From: Lasiodiplodia sp. COLG20
Taxonomy: Eukaryota > Ascomycota > Dothideomycetes > Botryosphaeriales > Botryosphaeriaceae
Reading direction: 5' to 3'
DNA length: 64,000 nt
NCBI GenBank assembly: GCA_009801085.1
Contig: VNWV01000002.1
Coordinates: 4,092,001-4,156,000, forward strand
Below are positions 1-10,550 of this stretch, one piece after another (the first letter of the stretch is position 1; every line of letters begins with the position of its first letter). Below the pieces are notes generated by a model. That model did not search any database. It was not told the DNA's origin and saw only the letters and a program-made list of their open reading frames with translations. Made by a program: the position numbers and the translations under genes.

Positions 1-17
1 CTCTCACAACACTCTAG

Positions 18-1120
18 AAAATCGACAACCCAGAGACTGTCGACGACTTCAAGAAGAACATTGATAACTTTGTGCGCAACGAGAGCCCCGAGCTTAGCTC
101 TTTCTTTGCTCCAGGAAACGACTTCCTCCAGAAAGTGGCGGAAAAGGCGGTCGAGCTGAAGGAAGATCCGAACAACCATCTCAAAGCCCCCGACCAGATC
201 AGTGATCTTACCAGGCTGGCACTCTACCAGCCGATCCTTTACTGCGGTAAGTATTGCCGGCATGACAAGCAGCGCGTCAACTGACAAACCCCGAGACGAT
301 AGTGGGTCCATGGGGGAAGTTGACACTCCGGACGGCCCCAACCGCCAGCAGCTGCTTCGAAGGCTGGTCACTCGCATGTGCAGCGTCGCCACGCGGCTTG
401 TCCCAGACGGCGAGGGCGTGCATCTCCGCTTCATCAACAAGGAAGAACCCCGCAAGGGTGCGTTTGACAGCCTGAACTCAGAGCAGATCGACAATGCGCT
501 CAACTTCGAGCCGTGCGGCGGAACGGACATCGGCACGGAGCTGCGCGAAAAGATTCTCAAGCCTTTCGTGTTCGACGTTTTTGCGCGCGGCGAGACGCTC
601 AAGCGGCCCATCCTCATTATCGCCATTACCGATGGCCATCCAACAGATGATGATCCGCATGAGTTCAAGAATGCCATCGTCGAATGCAGCCAGGCGCTGG
701 CGGATAAAGGCTACGAGCCGGAAGGTAGGTTGAACATCATTTCCTGCCGCGTCGAGGGCTAGGTACTGACTTGTTTTCACAAGCCTGTCGCTTCCTTGTT
801 AGCCGCATCGGTAAGGACGAGGCAGCCGGCCACTTCCTTGACGATCTTGGGGGCGATATCGCCATCGACAGAGTTGTGCACCGCACGTCAGGTAACCAAT
901 CCCCCCTCTCCACAGTCCAGCTGCTCAACTGCTCACCGCTCTAGGCCCATTGGATACGAAACTGGCTGATCTGAGCAAAAATGAGGCTCATGTTGAAGAA
1001 TGGGTGTGTACTATGCATTTTTTAGCCGAACCATGTGCATTGGACGTAGCGCTAACAATGTGGCTGTGCCAGCTTCTCAACGTCCTCATGTCCCCAATCA
1101 CAGGTAGATCTCGCAGCTAA
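18..1120 (+). CDS. von Willebrand factor A domain protein, 5' end outside the window
   Basis: Five exon pieces can be followed: about 18-246, 296-724, 784-891, 945-1003 and 1073-1120. The window opens at an acceptor (ctctag, ending at 17), so at least one upstream exon is missing. After the 246/296 junction the protein reads YCDDSGSM, the DxSxS-type metal-binding (MIDAS) start of a vWA fold. A second vWA block, IAITDGHPTDD, follows about 115 residues later. The last junction (1003/1073) removes an intron with a clean gctaac branch site. The end, with the tail LLNVLMSPITG, is the least certain part. Fungal vWA proteins of this simple type are usually cytosolic and of unknown role; ligand binding through the metal site is inferred from the family only. 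Confidence 0.75.
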
Positions 1121-2226
1121 ATGTGGGCCTCCTCTAATCATCTCTCCTCGAGACACGATTCCGTGTAGCCAGATCCTCGGGTCCAGCGGAATCTCCCGGC
1201 TGTTTACTCTGTAGCACGTGTACATCCGTAGCAAATTGAAACCGGACCTTTCGTCCACTGCCATACCTAAAATATCTGCCTTTGGTTACGTGTTCTGTGT
1301 TTAAGCCGCATTGCCTTAGTGTGAGTGAGGCATTTTGCCTGCGTAATCGCAAGGCTGGCGTCGGGGAAGGAAGCTTTACGCGCGCATGTTGATCCATTGC
1401 ATCTCGTATCGCGAGCCGAACGACGGCCCGCAATTCCACACGGGTACGGATCAGCGGGAGCCTTTGATTTCAGCCGCACGGCAAATCCACGAGTGTGGTC
1501 AAGGTTGACCCACTGACACGCTGTCCCCGCCGGCCGGCTACTCGCCGTGCCCCGTTTTTTCTGTCAGAAGCTTGATCACAAGGACCGAGCTTCGGACCTC
1601 GAAATTTCCAAAGCAGCCATCCAAAACGGACAGAGCCGCACTAGTAAGGCTGGTGGCGGCTGGCCACGTCGTGCTGGTGTGGTAGTACACTCCTCTCGCT
1701 TCCACTGAAACGTCCTTCTGCGTGTGCTCGACACGAACATCGGCCGTGCACGCACAGAAAAATACTCCCCGTGACGGTCTACGCCATTGATCAGCCACGA
1801 CTATGTGTGGAAACAAGGCAACAGGCTCCAATCGATCGCGCCGGGACCATGTCTGCTGGGTGACTAGCTGAGATAGCATCGCCAACATTATCCAGAATAG
1901 TCAAATGGTATGAAGAAAAAAAAAAAGGTCAACTGCATTATCACACCTTCCGCACTCTCCGAAACGAGCATATACCGTCATAGGAAGTGATCAGAGGCCA
2001 GGCAGCAGCCAGCGTAGTTGTTGATTCAGACCGGTCAAGCACGGGCTGAGGCAAAAAAAAAAAAAAAAAGAAGAAGAAGAAGGCAACGGAATGGTGATGT
2101 GCTGGCAGAGCCGCATCTTATCGCGAGACGTAGAGCCGCACATTTGGCTATGTGTCTACGGGCTATAAAATTGATCATAGAGGAGAGAGTTACGTAGGGT
2201 AGCAGACTGGATTCTTTCATTCAAAC
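1121..2226. other. intergenic, no gene seen
   Basis: No reading frame here has protein-like composition or splice support. The stretch has two A-rich runs, near 1916-1927 and 2053-2068. The second runs into a short GAA microsatellite ending near 2081. The last 60 bases are the probable core promoter of the lectin-like gene. Confidence 0.6.
2164..2169 (+). promoter_or_regulatory. TATA box of the lectin-like gene
   Basis: TATAAA lies 58 bp before the ATG at 2227. It is a good match at a short but acceptable distance for a fungal gene; the transcription start is not known. Confidence 0.4.
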
Positions 2227-3264
2227 ATGAGCGCCGACGTCAAGAAGATCGCCCTCTACCTCAGCGCCGCAGGCTTCACAGCCAAAGATGAGAAAACTTC
2301 CAGCATTCTCAAAGAGGATGGCGGGAGTCTCATTGAGCAGAATGTCAACGGCACCGATACCATCGATGAGATCTTCATCGCAGAGGACGTCAAACCAGAC
2401 ACATCTGCGTTGTACATCAACAGAGCAGACCGGGTAGCTTGATTTCCCTTTCCCGCCTTTTCCCTTTTGGTGCTGTCAGAACTAACCAGGCACTCAGTCC
2501 ATGATCATCTACGTCACCCAGTCCAACACTCTCGGATGCGTCGAGCGCACCTCTGCCCCCGACGACGAGCCCGAATGGACGGAGGTGCCCCTCGCCGGCG
2601 TCAGCACCGTGTCCGTGGCCGCCAAGAGTCGCATTGCCGGCACGAACTCAGCCGACGGAGCCCAGGTCTTCTTCCAGCACCCAGACGGCTCCATCAAGAG
2701 CATCCTGTACGACGATGAGACAAAGAAGTGGGAGGAGGGCGACGCTGTCCCCGCCACAGCGGCTGCCGGCACGCCGTTGTATGTGATGGAGCTGGAGGAC
2801 GCGCTGGGGGTGTTCTACCTCAGCAGCGAGCGCAAGATCTGCGGACAGCTGCAGAATTACGAGACTGGCGAGTGGAAAGGTAAGGAGCTCTCTCCACCCC
2901 TCTTTGCACGGCGCTGACGGAAGGTCTCCAGAACAACTTATCCAGGATTCCCTCTTTGAAGACGGCGTCACTAGCTTCATCTTGATCTGGGATGGAGAAC
3001 AGAAGGCAATCAATGCCTACGTCCTCGCTGCCGCCGCTCTCGTCCACATCGACGGCGGAGGTGGCAGGAAAGTGCTGGGAAAATGGGAGAGCGGTGCTTT
3101 TGTCCCTGATACGGCGGCGGAGTGCGGGCTGTTGATCAACATTTTTATCGGTATCTTTTCCTTTTGCGGAGGTGGACGAGGGTATCATCACTATAGACGA
3201 CACCACCATCGCCGTCGTATTGGATGTTAGGACAGTGATTGGGAAGGGGATTCTGGATGCATAG
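2227..3264 (+). CDS. fucose-specific-lectin-like beta-propeller protein
   Basis: Exons 2227-2433, 2498-2879, 2932-3150 and 3197-3264 add up to 292 codons including the stop. The first intron has an actaacc branch site. The protein has no signal peptide. It shows the repeating pattern of fungal fucose lectins (AAL/FleA-like): short strands ending in a Trp, separated by segments such as VFFQHPDGSIKSILYDDE and AAAGTPLYVMELEDALGVF. Such lectins bind fucosylated glycans as a six-bladed propeller. At 291 aa it fits the usual length of roughly 300. I chose the fourth exon because reading through the 3151 donor gives an implausible His/Arg-rich tail, whereas splicing gives DDTTIAVVLDVRTVIGKG. Binding residues cannot be confirmed by eye. 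Confidence 0.65.
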
Positions 3265-3881
3265 AATTTTTTGTTGCACACAGTAATATGTGCACTACTG
3301 CAGAGAAAGTAACGAAATATCAAACCCCGTTGTTGTAGAGTGAGATTGATGCCATTCGGAATCATGTCGCCAATATCATGGCATGAAGTTTCTAGCCTTT
3401 TGTGGGAATAGACTCTCGATGAAAAAGACATCATTTGACCTCCTTGATTAACAATGACTGCAAGTGGATAGAACAGTGGTTAATTCAGGAGGAAAGAGTT
3501 GCAAAGAAAGCTCTTTCACAGCTATCCTGACTACTTAGTCGAGTAAGAGATGCAAGTGAGGGCACTGTGTTTCCTAATAGATGTAAAAAGCCTAGTCACT
3601 GAAATTGTGGGTTTAATACAACGTGAAAAAGCTGTAAGCGAGCTGCGCTCTGCAACAATTACAGCGAGCCCGCCTTGTCTCAATCCCTGCTGGCGCCTCG
3701 AAGTCAGCAGTTGCCCCGAATTCCTCCTCCCCACTTGTTCTGTTTTCCTGTGATAACGCCAGTCTCAATGATGATCCATTCTCCAGAAGCTGGCCTTGTA
3801 CTTCCGTCCCAATAAGAATAATTACGTAGCTGTGTAGTACAAAACGAGAAAAATTTTCAAGGTATCACAAACACGTGATGA
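3265..3881. other. intergenic, no gene seen
   Basis: A fairly AT-rich gap between two genes on the same strand. It must hold the lectin gene's 3' end and the next gene's promoter. I see no conserved coding pattern or clear repeat. Confidence 0.5.
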
Positions 3882-4868
3882 ATGGCCATGTCCTTTGTGC
3901 CGAGTCGAACGGCCACAGTTTCACTCTCTCTCAACGGTGCGACTGCTTCCATGGCGAACGGCAACAATCAGAAAGTACGCTCTCTCATTCTTCCTTTTTC
4001 ACAAAGAATTGATAGCTTCCACTTACAGAGATACATTGACACGGCTTATAGGTCATTTTTCTCACGCATCCGCCCTTGGCTTTTCGAACGACGCACATTT
4101 CCTATCCTTCAAAGAAGCTTCGAAACCTCGAAAGTACTACCATCAAATCGCCTCGCACAGGGATCTCAGCGTAGGAATCGCGATTCAGAGATGCTTCGCC
4201 GACTCAGCTTAGTTCCAACAAGAAGCTGCCGCCGAATCCCTAGGCCTGTCGCCCAGACTCACTACATACGGCTTGGAGCCTTCGATTCCACTCTTTCCAA
4301 GAAGCCAGCCGTCTCAATTCCAGCCGGAGCTGCGTCTAGATGCTTCTACAACAGCCGTCTGCTCCGCACCAATTGCGATTTCGGTACCCTCTGCGACTGT
4401 AGAGAGTGTAGGGAAACCGATTGGAGGCCTGTATGTGACGTGTGCAAAGTCAGTCCTACGACGAAACAATATCCCGAATTTCAATGCGACCGCGATGGAA
4501 TCTGGTCCTACCACTTTCACTCCTTGTGCGATCACTGTCGGCCAAAGCTCCAGGAGGAGGAGAGGAAGGAAGCGTTAAAAATGGCTAGGTCCTTATACGA
4601 AGAACGCGAAGAGGAAAGAGGCAGGATGATGTCGCGTGTAAGAGCAATCGAGCTGACGGAACAAGTGCCCATCAGATATGCAGTCGACAAAGTCTTGGAC
4701 GTTGTTAAATCCCTGACTAGCTCATGCCACTCACGGCAATGGCACCAGCGGCGCGTTCTTGAATCATTTTCACAAGATCTAGAGATAGTGAAAGTGCGCA
4801 ACCGGTATATGTGTAACAAGGGCCGGGTTGATGCCATGGACTTTAAGCTCTGGTATTCCTGCAAATGA
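3882..4868 (+). CDS. hypothetical Cys-rich protein
   Basis: An open frame of 328 codons from ATG 3882. The recognisable part is residues about 165-225, where Cys/His pairs follow each other (CDCREC, RPVCDVC, FQCDRDGIW, HSLCDHC). This looks like a small zinc-binding module. A charged, probably helical segment follows, with EEERKEALKMARSLYEER at about 225-245. Such Cys-rich modules occur in uncharacterised ascomycete proteins. The first 100 codons are doubtful: possible splice sites lie at about 3976 and 4027, and another frame in 4050-4210 also looks protein-like, so the true N-terminus may be spliced differently. No function can be assigned. Confidence 0.5.
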   Translation: MAMSFVPSRTATVSLSLNGATASMANGNNQKVRSLILPFSQRIDSFHLQRYIDTAYRSFFSRIRPWLFERRTFPILQRSFETSKVLPSNRLAQGSQRRNRDSEMLRRLSLVPTRSCRRIPRPVAQTHYIRLGAFDSTLSKKPAVSIPAGAASRCFYNSRLLRTNCDFGTLCDCRECRETDWRPVCDVCKVSPTTKQYPEFQCDRDGIWSYHFHSLCDHCRPKLQEEERKEALKMARSLYEEREEERGRMMSRVRAIELTEQVPIRYAVDKVLDVVKSLTSSCHSRQWHQRRVLESFSQDLEIVKVRNRYMCNKGRVDAMDFKLWYSCK

Positions 4869-5035
4869 TAGTAGAGATGAGAATTCAGGATAGAATGTCA
4901 GGTGAAACCAGATTCATATTTAGGAGTGAGAAACAGTGATAAGCAAGCGTGCGACCAAGAAATTACATACCTATCTTAAGTACTATCCTACTTTATTCTG
5001 ACGAAGTAGATAGACAGCAGTATTATAAACGGTAA

Positions 5036-5284
5036 ACGTCCGCTACCTCGCTAAGAACTAGAAAGTCTAAGGGTTTAGCGGACTGTAGAAACTATGTATT
5101 AGAGCAATATAATGACAATCCTTATTCTAAGCTGGCCTTTATCGATGTCTAAAGTAAGGAATGGCTATGAGCTAGAAAATCCGTAATGAAAAAGATAGTA
5201 AGGTTAGGGGCTTCAAATATAACCATACTCGCTAGTATCACAGCATGCCGCCGATACTCCCTCGCTCCGGAAGGCAGCATGTAG
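5036..5284 (+). pseudogene. decayed coding relic, probably of a mobile element, with RIP-type stops
   Basis: One frame reads as 83 protein-like codons (for example LADCRNYVLEQYNDNPYSK and IVRLGASNITILAS) but is broken by TAA at 5150, TGA at 5168 and TAG at 5282. Each stop can arise by a single C-to-T change (CAA, CGA, CAG), as repeat-induced point mutation would do, and the surrounding DNA is rich in TA. I do not recognise the family. The adjacent LTR-like sequence suggests a retroelement. Confidence 0.4.
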
Positions 5285-5362
5285 TAAGACTAATACCTTT
5301 ACTCAACCAAAGTATACTAAATCTCCGGTGGAAAAGAGCACTACTATCTATGTTAGTTAATA

Positions 5363-5808
5363 TGTTGCGGTCCTTCCCAGGTCGTCCTGGGAAGGAGCCT
5401 CACACGTAGAGTAGATAGGTCGGATCGACCTGGTCGATCAGACACCACCAATTCATCATCATCACGATTCATTGCATCCGTCTAGGACGTACCATTATAG
5501 ATAGTGTCTAATTCTATAGAAGAGTTTAAATGTCTCCATACAGTGTAGAGCACGATCGGCCTTCCTTACGAACACACGAGTTGTAGTATTAGGACGCTCG
5601 GCTTGGTCAGGAAATGTGGTTGGTCTTTGAGATAAAACTTCGTCTTTCATTATTTTTTTTTTGGATTAAGCAGCGGCTGTTGAAGTTAAGTCACGTGATT
5701 CAAGCTACACTACTGCCTATATATTCGACCCTATCCTGTATGTTAGCATAGTTAAGCAATCTACTCTTTTTTCACATACTCCACGCTTAAGATTGATCCT
5801 TAGCAACA
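5363..5808. mobile_element. candidate solo LTR, degenerate
   Basis: This 446-bp segment starts TGTTGC and ends GCAACA, the perfect short inverted ends typical of retroviral-type LTRs. It holds an 11-bp-arm hairpin (5371-5381 with 5386-5396, 4-base loop) and a TATATA run near 5718 that could be the LTR promoter. The flanking five bases (taata and acatc) do not match, so there is no target-site duplication. The element may therefore be old, mutated or misjudged. Confidence 0.4.
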
Positions 5809-5914
5809 ACATCAAAAAGATTCAAGACCCCAAACCCAGTAGTGGAATGTCATTAAGAAAAGAAAAGATCGTAAATCGTGACCGTAAACCCAAGACCTGT
5901 CCCGTTAGATCGGC

Positions 5915-8213
5915 TTAAAATGTCTGTGTTCTCGTGGGCCTTTCAGAAATCACAGTGACATGATCCTTTCCTTCCTTTCCCACAATCTCCGTGTTCGATC
6001 CATCATCTTGTAACGTCTCGCTTCTTATACTATCACTCTGCACCGCTTCCACCGCTTCACGAGACTCAATATCTCCAGACGCCCGGCCCACCTCTTCCAC
6101 CGTGATCGCTGACGGAGCTTTAAGCCTTGGATGCTCGGCGTTCTCCAAGTCCAGCACGGCCAAGAGCTCACCGCCCTTAGTCACGGGAACAATATTGATG
6201 GCGTGAGACCATGTACCGAAGCCGATGCCCTCGTGCGCGAGTCGCTGAAGCTGCAGCGTCTCGTTGGCACACCATTCCAGTCGTTGGTACTCGCCGCGGT
6301 GGTGGCGTTTCTGCAGCCAGCCAAGGACGGGTTCGATGATGTACGATACGAGGATGATGATGCTTCCGAGACAGAAGATGAAATAGAGGCCGAAAAGGCT
6401 GAAGGAGATGTGTGCAGTGCTGAGGATTTTCTGATAGATGTAAGTTAGCTTCAGCTGGGGTGCGGGTGGTGAGTGGGGTACAAACCTGATTGCGACACAT
6501 CGACTGTTCGCCCGTGCTGTTTGGCTTCACGACGTACTGCTGGAGGGAGATGTCCGAAGGACCCGTTGCAAGATCAACGAAATACGCTTGCATGTATGCC
6601 AGACGCGTCTCAAACCAATTCTGTACGTCTAAATGCCACTGATTATCGGGAAGTGGGCCCTGTGCGCCGCTGCTGAGGCTGTTCCTGGACGTCAGGGACT
6701 GAGAGCCCAGGTAGGCCACGGCGTTATCAACAGTGAGAGTTGCGTCCCAAAACCATTTGACTCGATCTTGCATTGCTTGCTCCGGAAACAGGGCCGGATA
6801 GCTGTTGTACCATGAATCCAGTCTGCTGCCGAGTGGTCCGCATCGGCTTCCCTCCGGAAGATTGGGATTGCAGTATTGCTCTTGGCTGACACAGGCCATG
6901 GGAGACGCTGCCTCGTCCTGTGCAAAAATGTCAATCGTTGGATTCTCACTCGTGTCGTTCGAGGCCTCGGCTCTGCGCGCCACGTCTACTAGTCTGGTCC
7001 CTCGGTACCAGTCGTCGGATGCCGGACTGGTGAAAAAGATGGAGCCGGCTGATAGGAAGAACAACAAAACATCGGAGTCCGTACGCACAAGATCGGGAAT
7101 TGGATTGAAGACAGACTGGGAAGCGAGGGATCCATTTTTGTACCAAGCGAATCTAGCTCTGTTTTGATTTATCAAGTCAGAATTCGGTAAGTAGTGCTGT
7201 GAGCACATATGGAGGTGGCATATAACTCACCCAAGGTCGTATTCTATGGTGTCGGGGCGGAAACGAATCTGTTTCGCCTCCCAAACAGCATCGTTTGTAT
7301 ACTCGTATGTATAGTTGGCAAAGTCGAATTGTCCGTAGTGATACCTTGTATAGGATCTGTCACTACTCAAGTTCCGAACAGACTTGTATCCTTCTGTTAC
7401 CAAGGGCGAGCAGTGCAGTAGCGAACTGTACTGGAACCTTTCCTCAGCAGGTGCGTTAAGGCCAAAGTCTTCATGGCTGTCCAGGTATCCAGTATCCAGT
7501 AGGAGAGTTTGATTGTCGCGACGGCAGATGCCTCCGCTGAAAGGGCAGCTGGCGTTGACAGCTGTACCCATTTGCAGGCGCTTCTTGACAAAAGTGTTGC
7601 AGCCCAGCTTGCCAGATGCCTCGGGAGAATAGCATTGCTGAACATAGTTTGCTGCATTCTTCATCTGTTTGGTATAATACGGCATGGAAATGAGTTGGTA
7701 AGCAGTGTAATTGTTGAAGACAATTGGAGTATTCAGGATGCCACAGCGGGGGCTTGAGAGCAAGACCTGGGTTCCAGTCGCAACCCGGGAGGAGAATCCA
7801 CTGGCTACGGTAAAGGCTACCACAAAGAGGACTGCAAATGTGATTGGAATAACCAGGCGATTCCAGCTCTTGGAGATTCGTCGCCGCCATGCCCACGAGA
7901 GTTGAATAAGAGAAATGAGGCCGGAGGCTGGGCTGAACGAGTTTCGTAGGGTCGCCTGACGTTGATGATAAAGGCCGTCGTGAGCTCTCGTTGATGAGAG
8001 CGCTTGGTGTAGAGCAAAGCAGGCCACTCTCCAGGCGCGAGCTCCGACAATAGTGACAAAGAGTGCCACAAATGCAATGAGTAGAGTGCCTTCTGAGCGG
8101 CCCAGAGTGAGTGTAGCACCAAACACAACCCCACGGTCCCAGTTCGTCCAGGTTCCAGTGTACACATCGTAGAGGTTGTCCGAGTCGGCAGGAGCAGAAG
8201 GATTGAAAGACAT
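5915..8213 (-). CDS. multi-pass membrane protein of unknown function (left paralog)
   Basis: Exons, in transcription order, 8213-7231, 7158-6486 and 6430-5915 give 723 aa. The start is ATG 8213 (MSFNPSAP). There are two N-terminal membrane segments, LLIAFVALFVTIVGARAW at about 45-62 and VIPITFAVLFVVAF at about 120. A long extracytoplasmic-looking region with many Cys and N-glycosylation sites follows. A last membrane segment (FIFCLGSIIILVSYIIEP) opens exon 3, and the tail is polar. The gene at 60968-63226 is a clear paralog: both begin with a YDxYTGxWTxW motif, both have intron 2 at the same place, and both central exons are exactly 673 bp. The family occurs in ascomycetes without known function; a surface or transport role is only inferred. 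Confidence 0.85.
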
Positions 8214-9169
8214 TTTCAAAAGATAATCTAGTTTCGGTGCTTTTTGCTGAGGGAAAAGTTGTGGACCAGTACGACTTGAATTAGTTCAGGTGAATGTGCA
8301 GTAACACTGGGTAAGTGACATATAAGTGATTGCGGGCCATCAAGAGCTTGTTTAAGCAGCTGAGAGTTCGACTCCCAATTTGGCATGCTCAGTTCCATGG
8401 CCATCGATCTGTCATCGGAGCGGGCTCCATGGATGGGGGCCACAACGAGGTAGAACAAAAGTATGGTGTGCGTACCTAGCCGCAGGATAATTCCATATTC
8501 GGGTACTTGTAGATCTCTTCAGGGAGATGTCTTGAAATGCAAGCCAAGCTTTGGGGGCCAAGAAAAGCGGGATGGCGGGAATGGGGGCGACGCGCTACTG
8601 GTCCATCTTTTCTTAGAAGACGCTATTGCGGACTTCGAAGGAATATGCCCCCGTCAGACGGGCTAGGCAATACGAAGATGCAGACGGCAGAACGGCAGGA
8701 CGGCAATGGCGGCTGTTGATATCCAGCCAACCCAGGAGCTGCCAAGAGGTATTCTTAATGTGCTGCAACTAAATCGCCCGTGCAGTCTTGACATCTGCAT
8801 TGCCTTTTTTGGTATTTGTTCGAATGTTTGTTTGGCATCTTGGCAAGGGAAATGTGGTGTTCCTGTGATGCTCTGTAAGCGAATCCTTCCGTTGTTATCT
8901 CAAACCCTATCGTTCCATGTCGTACCACTGACTTTAGCCGGCTTCTGGATGAATGTTTTATTTAGATCTTGCCAGCAAGGTAGACAGAAATTTTCCGGTT
9001 ATAAACATTTACGTTAATAATCATCCAGTCTTCAAAGATTAAGTAAAGAGTCTACCCCGACGCCAAACTCTCCAAGCCTTTAGAACGGGTGACAAGCGGA
9101 TCCACCCTGCACAGCTGCAGGAATAAAGATTACTTACCAAGAAGCCAAGAGCAAGAGCAATTAATAAGC
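8214..9169. other. intergenic, no gene seen
   Basis: The gap lies between the divergent membrane-protein and GPI-protein genes and should hold both promoters. Short open frames here lack codon bias and splice support. Confidence 0.5.
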
Positions 9170-10175
9170 ATGCTCGCCAATATCACCACCCTCCTCCTCC
9201 TCGGCGTCGCCGCCACCGTCCGAGCCGTCCACCCTAAAAATCACATCTTCGGCGTCGTTCCCGCTGCAGCCAACAACAACGCGCTGCGGCCCCGCGCAGG
9301 CGCCGCCAGCACAGTTGCACCAGGTCCCACACCCACGCCCACGTCGACGGTCATCTCCTTCGCCTTCCCCGGCGGCCAAGAAGCGCCGCAGGTCATCATC
9401 CCGACGGCTGGCGTCAGCGGCTCCATCATCGACATCCAGTCCTCGCACACCACCCTCGCCTTCACGTGCGCGTCGGCGGTGCAGGACCCGCAGGCGTACT
9501 GGAACGGCAGCAGTCCGGGCGAGCTGTGCCCGTGGTTCACCACCGCGCCCGTCACCATCGTCTACGGCTCGGATTACTACGGCTACACCTTCAACTGGAC
9601 GTATGGGAGTGATTATTATCCGGCGCGCACGACGTTTGAGGATTATGAGCGCGTGGCGGCGGGGACGCTGGGCTGCGCGGTGACGGCGACGCAGGGGCAG
9701 CAGCCGGTTGCAAGCGTGGATCCGACGTGCACGGTTGATGTGACGAGTATTCCGGCTGGGTTGGGGCCGGCGGATGTGGTGCCGTCGTTGAGGTGCTGGT
9801 GGGAGGATGTGGCGGGGCCGCAGAAGAGCTTGTATTATCGGGAATGGGTAAGTTCTTTGACCCTCTCTTTCGTCGGGTTTGTACTGTACATGGCTGTGGG
9901 GAAGAGGAAGAAAAGATAGTAGTTGACTGATCCTCAATCTTTAGAATTCTGCCGCCTTCAACAGCTGCACGTCCTCCCTGACGGCTACTCCGACCACCGA
10001 GGCGACCGGCACTTACAAGGCTTCAAATGTTAGGTACTGGACGGTCACCGTTACTGAGGTTGCTGCTGGGGTTACTGTTCAATCGACGAAGTCTGCCTCT
10101 GCTGCGGCAACCGCCGATGTTGGTTTATGGGGAATTTTCATTGTCGGTCTTGTCGCTGCTTTTGGACTGCAATGA
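9170..10175 (+). CDS. secreted, probably GPI-anchored protein
   Basis: Two exons, 9170-9847 and 9945-10175, encode 302 aa. I chose ATG 9170 because it begins a good signal peptide, MLANITTLLLLGVAATVRAV. The upstream in-frame start would bury that peptide. The mature part has several Cys, two NxS/T sites (YWNGSS, FNWTYG) and a Pro/Thr-rich hinge (PGPTPTPTST). The second exon ends in a Ser/Ala-rich stretch followed by a short hydrophobic tail (GLWGIFIVGLVAAFGLQ), the layout of a GPI-attachment signal. It resembles uncharacterised ascomycete wall or surface proteins; no enzyme motif is visible. Confidence 0.75.
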
Positions 10176-10550
10176 AATAGAGCAATCTACAAATTCTACA
10201 ACATCGTACAATGCAGATACTGATATGATCAATTATATCTTCTTTGGTATATAGCGTGTATCACTTGGTGGCGAGACACTTATCTGTGTCAGCGTTTGTT
10301 TTTTTTATTTTATTTTTTTAAATACGATAACAACTCTCATTACTCTACGTGAACCTACTCTCGAATGCTTATTCGGCGATCTCGTTGTTCGTTGATTGGT
10401 TGATCAATTTGACTTAGTCATATGACAACTTCTCAGCCTTGTTCTAGGTAAAGGCGGGGCAACCTCCACTGTAAGCCGCTTCTACGCAACCCGCTTCTAC
10501 GCAGCCCGTTCACCTTGCCCGCTGCGAAAACGGACCCCGACTCCACAGTA

